A stretch of DNA of 9,874 bases. It comes from Rhodospirillaceae bacterium. GTDB lineage: Bacteria; Pseudomonadota; Alphaproteobacteria; Rickettsiales; UBA3002. The position numbers and the translations under genes were made by a program. The notes under the pieces are model-generated. The model was given only the letters and a program-made list of their open reading frames with translations. It was not told the DNA's origin and made no database searches. Each line of letters starts with the position of its first letter. Within the stretch, counting starts at the first letter, position 1. The stretch is from NCBI GenBank assembly GCA_947458525.1, contig CANHAG010000022.1, forward strand, positions 1 through 9,874. The letters are read 5' to 3'. Below are positions 4,648-9,874 of this stretch, piece after piece.

Positions 4648-7210
4648 ATCGGTCGTTGTTGTGGAGTCGCCCGCCAAGGCGAAAACCATCAATCATTATC
4701 TGGGCAGCGATTTCACCGTGCTGGCCTCGTTCGGCCATGTGCGCGACCTGCCTTCGAAAGACGGATCGGTCAAGCCGGATGAAGATTTCGCCATGACCTA
4801 CGAAGTGGATGCGGATTCCAAGCGCCCGCTTTCGGCGATTTCCAAAGCGCTCAAAGGCGCGGATACGCTTTACCTCGCCACCGACCCGGACCGCGAGGGC
4901 GAGGCTATTTCCTGGCATGTGCTTGAGGCGCTGAAAGAAAGCAAATCGCTGGGTAAAGACGTGGCGGTACACCGCATCACTTTCAACGAAATCACCAAGA
5001 AAGCGGTGACATACGCAGTCGCCCATCCGCGCGCGATTGATATGGATCTGGTCAATGCCCAGCAGGCGCGCCGGGCGCTTGATTACCTTGTGGGCTTCAA
5101 CCTGTCGCCCGTGCTCTGGCGCAAGCTGCCAGGTAGCCGCTCCGCCGGGCGCGTGCAGTCGGTAGCCTTACGCCTCATCTGCGAGCGCGAGGCGGAAATC
5201 GAAGTCTTCACCGCGCGGGAGTATTGGGACATCACGGCAAATCTCGCCACCGCACAGGGTGCAAAATTCACCGCACGGCTGATGGAGTTTAACGGCCAGA
5301 AGCTTGAAAAATTCTCGCTGCCAAGCGCCGCCGAGGCCGAGCGTGTACGTCAGGTGCTTACCGCCTGCCAGTTCAGCGTCACCCGTATTCAGCCCAAAAC
5401 CACGCGGCGTATGCCTTATGCGCCTTTTTCCACGTCCACCTTGCAAATGGAAGCTTCACGCAAGCTTGGGTTCGGCGCGAAACGCACCATGCAGGTGGCG
5501 CAGAAACTCTATGAGGCCGGGTTCATCACCTATATGCGTACCGACGGAATCACGGTCTCGCAGGACGCAATCGCCGAAGCCCGCGCCATGATCGGCAAGG
5601 AATATGGTGAGGCCTATGTGCCCACCGCCGCGCGCCAGTATAAAACCAAAAGCAAAAACGCACAGGAAGCGCATGAGGCCATTCGCCCGACCGATCTCTC
5701 CCGCCGCCCGGAAATCGCCGCCCGCAGCCTCGATGACGAGCAGGCGCGGCTTTATGAGCTGATCTGGAAACGCATGGTCGCCAGTCAGATGGAAGCAGCG
5801 GTCTATGATCAGGTGGCGGTGGATTTGCGTGATGCAACCGGCACGCATCTCTTGCGCGCGACTGGCTCGGTGCTGAAATTTGACGGGTTCCTGTGCCTTT
5901 ATCAGGAAACCATCGAAGAAGACCAGAAAGACGAAACAAAAAAAGACGCGGACGAAAGCGAGGAAGAGACCAGCCAGCGCCTTCCCGCCATGGCCGAGGG
6001 GGAGGCAGTGAAAAATACGGGCATCAATGCCCACCAGCATTTCACCACCCCGCCCCCGCGCTATTCGGAGGCCTCGCTCGTCAAGCGGCTCGAAGAGCTT
6101 GGCATTGGCCGGCCTTCCACCTACGCCTCCATCATCTCGGTGCTGATTGACCGCGGCTATGTGACGCTCGAGAAAAAACGCTTTGTCGCCGCGACCCTCG
6201 GGCGCATTGTCACCGCCTTCCTCATGACGTTTTTCACACGCTATGTGCAGTATGATTTCACGGCGGAAATGGAAGATACGCTTGACGATATTGCCGATGG
6301 CGAGAAACCGTGGAAAGAAGTGCTGCGGCTCTTCTGGAAAGATTTTTACGCCCGGATTGAGGAAAGCAAGAAACTCTCCATCAGCGACGTATTAAGCGGT
6401 GTCGAGCATATGCTGGAGCCGATGTTGTTTGGGGTCGGTGACGCCCTAGAAAAAGCGCGCATCTGCCCCAGCTGCAACACCGGCAGGCTCGGGCTTAAGA
6501 CCGGCAAATTCGGCGCGTTCCTTGGCTGTTCGAATTACCCGGAATGTAATTTCACCCGCCAGCTTGGCGAAGGTCAGGCAGGCACTGAGGCCGCAAGCGC
6601 AGGGGAAACAGAGTTCCCGAAAATTCTTGGCAAAGACCCTGCCAGCGGCGAGGCCGTGTCATTACGCAAAGGGCCTTACGGTGTCTATGTGCAGCTGGGC
6701 GAGGGCGCAAAACCCAAACGCACTGGCCTGCCCAAAGGCACAAGCCCAGCAAGCGTAACGCTCGAGATGGCGCTGGAGCTTTTGCGCTTGCCGCGCGAAA
6801 TTGGCGCCCACCCGGAAACGGGCGAAATGATTACCGCCAATATCGGCCGCTATGGACCCTATCTTTTCTATCAGGGCAAATATGTGAATCTGAAAGAGGG
6901 GGATGACCTCCTCACCATTGGCATGAACCGTGCCGTCGCGCTGATTGCGGAGAAAGCAGCCGGCAAAGGCGGGCGCGGCGGCGGGGTGGAAACGCTGAAA
7001 GATCTGGGCGCGCACCCGGAAACGGGCGAGGCGGTGAAGATCCTCAAAGGCCGCTATGGGCCTTACATCAAATTCGCCGGTAAAAACATCACCCTGCCCA
7101 AGGGCACGGAAGCTGAAAGTTTTACGCTTAGCGAGGCAATCGCGTTGCTGCCCCGCGCCACCGCCAAGAAATCCGCGAGCAAAAAACCGGCAAAGAAGAA
7201 AAAAACCTAG
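4640..7210 (+). CDS. topA: DNA topoisomerase I (type IA)
   Basis: TopA relaxes negative supercoils by cutting one strand through a tyrosine-DNA link. From ATG 4640 the protein has 856 residues. The N-terminal Toprim domain carries VVVVESPAKAKTI (5-17, E9) and the acidic triad TDPDREGEAI (81-90, D82, D84, E86). The catalytic tyrosine is Y298 in FITYMRTDG, with R300 next to it. The gate region includes EEAHEAIRP-like AQEAHEAIRP (341-350) and ELGIGRPSTYASII (486-499). One four-cysteine zinc finger (C609, C612, C630, C636) is followed by three C-terminal repeats with GPYGVYVQ, GRYGPYLFY and GRYGPYIKF, and a lysine-rich tail (KKSASKKPAKKKKT). An acidic insert lies at about 426-445. GGAGAAG (4624-4630) gives a good ribosome binding site for the MVKSVVVVES start; an in-frame GTG at 4622 is unlikely. 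The start lies inside the end of dprA. Confidence 0.98.
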   Translation: MVKSVVVVESPAKAKTINHYLGSDFTVLASFGHVRDLPSKDGSVKPDEDFAMTYEVDADSKRPLSAISKALKGADTLYLATDPDREGEAISWHVLEALKESKSLGKDVAVHRITFNEITKKAVTYAVAHPRAIDMDLVNAQQARRALDYLVGFNLSPVLWRKLPGSRSAGRVQSVALRLICEREAEIEVFTAREYWDITANLATAQGAKFTARLMEFNGQKLEKFSLPSAAEAERVRQVLTACQFSVTRIQPKTTRRMPYAPFSTSTLQMEASRKLGFGAKRTMQVAQKLYEAGFITYMRTDGITVSQDAIAEARAMIGKEYGEAYVPTAARQYKTKSKNAQEAHEAIRPTDLSRRPEIAARSLDDEQARLYELIWKRMVASQMEAAVYDQVAVDLRDATGTHLLRATGSVLKFDGFLCLYQETIEEDQKDETKKDADESEEETSQRLPAMAEGEAVKNTGINAHQHFTTPPPRYSEASLVKRLEELGIGRPSTYASIISVLIDRGYVTLEKKRFVAATLGRIVTAFLMTFFTRYVQYDFTAEMEDTLDDIADGEKPWKEVLRLFWKDFYARIEESKKLSISDVLSGVEHMLEPMLFGVGDALEKARICPSCNTGRLGLKTGKFGAFLGCSNYPECNFTRQLGEGQAGTEAASAGETEFPKILGKDPASGEAVSLRKGPYGVYVQLGEGAKPKRTGLPKGTSPASVTLEMALELLRLPREIGAHPETGEMITANIGRYGPYLFYQGKYVNLKEGDDLLTIGMNRAVALIAEKAAGKGGRGGGVETLKDLGAHPETGEAVKILKGRYGPYIKFAGKNITLPKGTEAESFTLSEAIALLPRATAKKSASKKPAKKKKT

Positions 7211-7243
7211 CGCCCGGCATCATTTTCGCTAGCTTCCATAACT

Positions 7244-7561
7244 ATGAACACACCCCGCGCCCGTATTTACCAGCCTGCCAAAACCGCCATGCAATCGGGC
7301 AAGGGGAAGGATTCGTGGGTGCTCGAATATCTACCCACCACTCCTGCTTCGCCTGACTCGCTCATGGGGTGGAACAGCATGCGCGATACGGAGCTTGAAC
7401 TTTCCCTCAAGTTCGACACGAAGGAACAGGCCATTGCGTTCGCCAAAGCCAAGCAGTTGGAATTTGAGATTGCACTGCCGCAGGTGCGCAAGACACCGCC
7501 CAAGGCCTATGCTGGCAACTTTTCCTTCGCCCGCCGCCGCGCCTATGCGGAGGATCAATAG
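7244..7561 (+). CDS. NDUFS4-like accessory subunit of respiratory complex I
   Basis: The 105-residue protein matches the ETC complex I subunit conserved region, the bacterial counterpart of mitochondrial NDUFS4 (AQDQ/18 kDa subunit). Features seen are ARIYQPAKTAMQSGKGK (6-22), WVLEYLPTTPASPDSLMGW (25-43), a D-T pair in SMRDTELELSLKF (45-57), KEQAIAFAKAKQLEFEI (60-76) and the C-terminal YAGNFSFARRRAY (89-101). In Paracoccus, homologues of this kind belong to complex I, where they sit on the peripheral arm; they are characteristic of Alphaproteobacteria and mitochondria. The gene lies 33 bases after topA on the same strand, far from any nuo gene in the window. No Shine-Dalgarno sequence is visible before ATG, so it may be read through from topA or translated without a leader signal. 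It converges with comEC across 28 bases with no terminator hairpin. Confidence 0.93.
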   Translation: MNTPRARIYQPAKTAMQSGKGKDSWVLEYLPTTPASPDSLMGWNSMRDTELELSLKFDTKEQAIAFAKAKQLEFEIALPQVRKTPPKAYAGNFSFARRRAYAEDQ

Positions 7562-7589
7562 GCTGCAGGCCAGATTCTTCATCTCCCGA

Positions 7590-9623
7590 TTACCGTGCGT
7601 TATGCTTCTCGCCACTCCACGGCCTTCTGCCCTGCCAGTCGCGGCTGGTTTCGGCGCGAATCCTGCCATTCTCAATAAATAATCCGACAACGCCCTGCGT
7701 ATAGTAACTGTTAAATACTCGCGTGGCACTGTCGCACCGCGCATCTTTCAGCCGCGTGAGAATAAACCTGCTCATGGCACAATCTTCCGCAAGGGCTTCG
7801 TAATATTCGGGGAACGCAATGCGCATACCCGCCACTTCTGCCACGCACCCATGGCGATCACAGCCCCAGGCCTTGGGGTTATAGGGCAGTTTTGCCGAAC
7901 CCGTGCCATTCGCCCACAACTCCGGAATCAGCGACTGCGCACGCCCGCGCACCAGCACATACCCATCCTCTTTCCGTATCGCGATTTGTTTAAGCTCGGC
8001 CGTGGCCATCACATCTGGCAGATGAACGGTGAGAAGCGACGCCACACCAAGCACCATCGGCATGATTCCCGCCCAGCGCAGGCGGCCAGAAAGCATACAC
8101 AGCCAGATAAGCCCGGCTACAAACAGCGCCGCACCCCAGCCCGGCAGTGAGGGCAGAAAGGTGAGCGCATGCGGCAGGCCGGAGATAAATTCGGCCACGC
8201 GCAACATGGCCTCAATGCCGTAATACATGATCTTGAGGGCGAATGCCTCGACCCCAAGCGGCAGCAGCAGAAAATACAGCGCCACCATGGGCATGATGAG
8301 CGCCGCCACCACCGGGCTAAGAAGCGCATTGGCAAACACGCCGTAAAGCGCCAGATTATTGAAATGGTGGATGACCAGCGGCGCGGTTGCGCCTTCGGCC
8401 ACGACACTCACCATCACCATCCAGACGAGGTAGGTGGCAAACGCGCCCGGGCTGAAACGCAAGGGCGGTGCCTTGCGTGATTCGAGGTAGGCGATGATCG
8501 CCATGGTCGCCACAAAGGAAAGCTGAAAGCCCGGTTCCAGAAGGTCAGACGGATCGTAAAGCAGCATGAACAGCGCGGTGAGCACGAGGGAACGCATGGG
8601 GATCACTTCGCGGTCAAACAGCACGGCGAAGAGAATCAGCGCCATCATCACATAGGCGCGGATGGCCGAAAGCATGAGCCCGGTAATGAGGAGATACCCC
8701 GTAAGCCCGATAAGCGTGACAACCGCCGCGACCTGCTTGGCGCGCGGGCGCTGACCAAAGCCGGGAATGGGCAGCATGATAAGCCGCGCTCCGACAAAAA
8801 GAATGGCCGCAATCATCACCATATGCGTGCCGGAAATAGCGATGATATGCACCAGATTCGCCGCGCGCAGCTGGTCAAACGTGGCTTGTGGAATCGCCGA
8901 ATCCTCCCCCGTAATCAGCCCGGCGGCAACCGCCCCGTGCGGCAGGGGAAGGGTGGCCATAATCTCAGTGGTAAGCGTATGTCGCCAGCGGGCCCACATG
9001 GCGCGCCACCCCTCTCCTTCCCTCCCCTTCGCGAGGATGGTGATGGGGTTAAGCCCATACCCCACCGCCCCGATATCGCGGAAAAAGAAATAGCGCGCGA
9101 AGTCAAAACTATGGGGCAGCGCCGGCCCCATGGGCGGCAAAAGCCCGGCATTCAGCCGCACCTTGTCCCCCAGTTGCAGGTCAGGAATCTGGCCGCGCAG
9201 CGCGAGCCGCACACGCTTTGGCGTTTCGTCGGGCGTAAGCCCCGCAACCGTTACCTGAGCGAGCGTGATACGGTGCCCCTTGGCCGTTATCTCGATAGTT
9301 TCGATGATGCCTGTAACCGGGCGCGGGCTGGTGGCGCGCTCAAGCATGGTATGGCGTATCTGCGCGGTGTAAAACGCCGCCCAGAAAAGCCCCAGCGCCA
9401 GTAGAAATGCGCCCAATGCCGCAGCTTGCGCCGGATGCGCGCGCCTGCGCCAGCGCCACCACCAGACCCCCAGCAACGCTGCGGCGAAGGCAAGGGGCAT
9501 GAGCGGCGGCTCAGCCGGCAGGGCGAAATAAAATGCGATGCCAGCGATAAAAGCGAGCGGCATCAACAGCAGACCCGCCGTAGCTTCGCGCCAGAGAGTC
9601 AGGGTGTTTTTACGATTCAGCAT
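7590..9623 (-). CDS. comEC: ComEC/Rec2 family DNA uptake channel, short alphaproteobacterial form
   Basis: ComEC forms the inner-membrane channel through which single-stranded DNA enters during transformation. The 677-residue protein starts with membrane segments (about 15-35, 40-57, 66-87) and a soluble OB-like DUF4131 region (about 100-190). The Competence domain follows, with LITGEDSAIP (236-245), LRAANLVHIIAISGTHMVM (252-270), SAIRAYVM (319-326), YDPSDLLEPGFQLSF (356-370) and FNNLALYGVFANALLSPVVA (421-440), and several hydrophobic helices to about residue 535. The last 140 residues are soluble and are not a metallo-beta-lactamase domain. They carry CDRHGC (588-593), DC (614-615), C630 and an ending GRRPWS (665-670) that I associate with alphaproteobacterial ComEC proteins. 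No frameshift is apparent. The ATG has only a weak GAG upstream. The upstream 250 bases are repeats. Confidence 0.94.
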   Translation of the reverse strand: MLNRKNTLTLWREATAGLLLMPLAFIAGIAFYFALPAEPPLMPLAFAAALLGVWWWRWRRRAHPAQAAALGAFLLALGLFWAAFYTAQIRHTMLERATSPRPVTGIIETIEITAKGHRITLAQVTVAGLTPDETPKRVRLALRGQIPDLQLGDKVRLNAGLLPPMGPALPHSFDFARYFFFRDIGAVGYGLNPITILAKGREGEGWRAMWARWRHTLTTEIMATLPLPHGAVAAGLITGEDSAIPQATFDQLRAANLVHIIAISGTHMVMIAAILFVGARLIMLPIPGFGQRPRAKQVAAVVTLIGLTGYLLITGLMLSAIRAYVMMALILFAVLFDREVIPMRSLVLTALFMLLYDPSDLLEPGFQLSFVATMAIIAYLESRKAPPLRFSPGAFATYLVWMVMVSVVAEGATAPLVIHHFNNLALYGVFANALLSPVVAALIMPMVALYFLLLPLGVEAFALKIMYYGIEAMLRVAEFISGLPHALTFLPSLPGWGAALFVAGLIWLCMLSGRLRWAGIMPMVLGVASLLTVHLPDVMATAELKQIAIRKEDGYVLVRGRAQSLIPELWANGTGSAKLPYNPKAWGCDRHGCVAEVAGMRIAFPEYYEALAEDCAMSRFILTRLKDARCDSATRVFNSYYTQGVVGLFIENGRIRAETSRDWQGRRPWSGEKHNAR

Positions 9624-9668
9624 TTCACTCGTTATCTACTCCGTATGCGATGGGTTATGAATGGAGTT

Positions 9669-9738
9669 CCCCTCACCCGCTGCGGCTAAGTGCTGAAGCA
9701 CTAAGCCTCGCTGCCCTCTCCCGTAAACGGGAGAGGGG
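9669..9738 (+). repeat. Palindromic repeat element C, copy 1, with a 35-bp hairpin insert
   Basis: The outer arm CCCCTCACCC (9669-9678) is followed by a 35-base insert (9679-9713) with its own hairpin (AGTGC TGAA GCACT, extended outwards by TAAGCC/GGCTTA-type pairing with one mismatch) and then by the hairpin CCCTCTCCCGT AA ACGGGAGAGGG (9714-9737). The inverted copy at 9767-9804 has TAA in place of the 35-base insert. The element lies about 50 bases upstream of comEC. Confidence 0.85.
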
Positions 9739-9873
9739 AAAATAAAAAGATGTGTCTACCTCTTGTCCCCTCTCCCGTTTACGGGAGAGGGTTAGGGTGA
9801 GGGGACGCGCGAAGCGCAACCTAATACTGGTGAGGGGACGCGCGAAGCGCAACCTAATACTGGTGAGGGGACG
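9673..9873 (-). other. Open minus-strand frame through the repeats, possible tail of a gene off the right edge
   Basis: Reading leftwards from the right edge, one minus-strand frame stays open for 66 codons and ends at TGA (9675-9673). It begins with two copies of RPLTSIRLRFA and continues RPLTLTLSRKRERGQ. The whole translation is repeat-derived, with no recognisable domain, so it may be only a by-product of GC-rich palindromes. If a minus-strand gene lies to the right, this could be its repeat-encoded C-terminus. Evidence for coding is weak. Confidence 0.2.
9767..9804 (-). repeat. Palindromic repeat element C, copy 2, inverted, without insert
   Basis: CCCTCTCCCGT (9768-9778) pairs with ACGGGAGAGGG (9781-9791), then TTA and GGGTGAGGGG. 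The reverse complement matches copy 1 exactly in its 10-base arm and 25-base hairpin block. The copies are separated by 28 AT-rich bases. Sequences of this type are dispersed repeats in many Proteobacteria. Confidence 0.85.
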
Positions 9874-9874
9874 C
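9798..9874 (+). repeat. 33-bp perfect tandem repeat, cut by the window end
   Basis: The unit begins TGAGGGGACGCGCGAAGCGC and ends AACCTAATACTGG. Two identical units (9798-9830, 9831-9863) are followed by the first 11 bases of a third. Each unit contains GCGC GAA GCGC, including the very stable mini-hairpin sequence GCGAAGC. The TGAGGGG of the first unit is also the outer arm of element C copy 2. There are no unique spacers, so this is not a CRISPR array. The number of units beyond the edge is unknown. Confidence 0.85.

Noticed and set aside
5456..6040. Antisense open frame of 194 codons inside topA
   Set aside because: A shadow frame of a clearly coding GC-rich gene, with no recognisable domain.
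8823..9404. Plus-strand open frame of 193 codons inside comEC
   Set aside because: It lies opposite the DUF4131 and early Competence regions, is rich in arginine and proline and has no recognisable domain.
7590..9623. comEC as a truncated pseudogene because the metallo-beta-lactamase domain is missing
   Set aside because: The frame is intact and the protein ends in a GRRPWS-type tail that I associate with the short alphaproteobacterial form.
9649..9745. Small plus-strand frame starting at ATG 9649 and running through element C
   Set aside because: About 30 codons, entirely repeat-derived (ALSRKRERGK end), with no ribosome binding site.
9798..9874. Direct repeats that could be the start of a CRISPR array
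   Set aside because: The 33-bp units are contiguous with no unique spacers, and no cas gene is present.

Overview
The window looks like ordinary chromosomal backbone of an alphaproteobacterium of moderately high GC. The grounds are gene content and order: ruvX divergent from gatC-gatA, the run plsY-dprA-topA, an NDUFS4-type complex I accessory subunit that in bacteria is typical of Alphaproteobacteria and descends with mitochondria, and a short ComEC without a metallo-beta-lactamase domain. Genus cannot be given from sequence alone. The unusual part is the repeat content in the three non-housekeeping stretches.

Layout. Positions 1-339 (minus) hold the beginning of an incomplete gene for a DUF559 (Vsr-like) endonuclease-domain protein that runs off the left edge. 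Its first ~65 codons are made almost entirely of palindromic and tandem repeats, and its start overlaps the gatA stop. Positions 339-2107 (minus) are gatA and gatC, two subunits of the tRNA-dependent amidotransferase; gatB is not in the window. From 2161 the plus strand carries ruvX, then a 270-bp spacer with an inverted pair of REP-like elements, an extended -10 motif between them and a structured plsY leader. Next come plsY, dprA and topA with overlapping ends, then the NDUFS4-like gene. comEC lies convergently on the minus strand (7590-9623). The last 250 bp hold a second palindromic repeat family, again an inverted pair, followed by a 33-bp tandem repeat cut by the window end.

How the genes work together. 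GatC and GatA form part of the Asp/Glu-tRNA amidotransferase used in translation. RuvX matures 16S rRNA. PlsY makes lysophosphatidic acid for membrane lipids. DprA and ComEC are the single-strand DNA chaperone and inner-membrane channel of natural transformation. TopA relaxes negative supercoils. The NDUFS4-like protein belongs to respiratory complex I. Apart from the transformation pair, these are unrelated housekeeping jobs.

No clearly new multi-gene system is visible. The most interesting signals are the repeat-encoded N-terminus of the DUF559 gene, the modular palindromes whose arms are conserved while an inner hairpin is swapped, and the repeated appearance of the mini-hairpin motif GCGAAGC in different repeat families.
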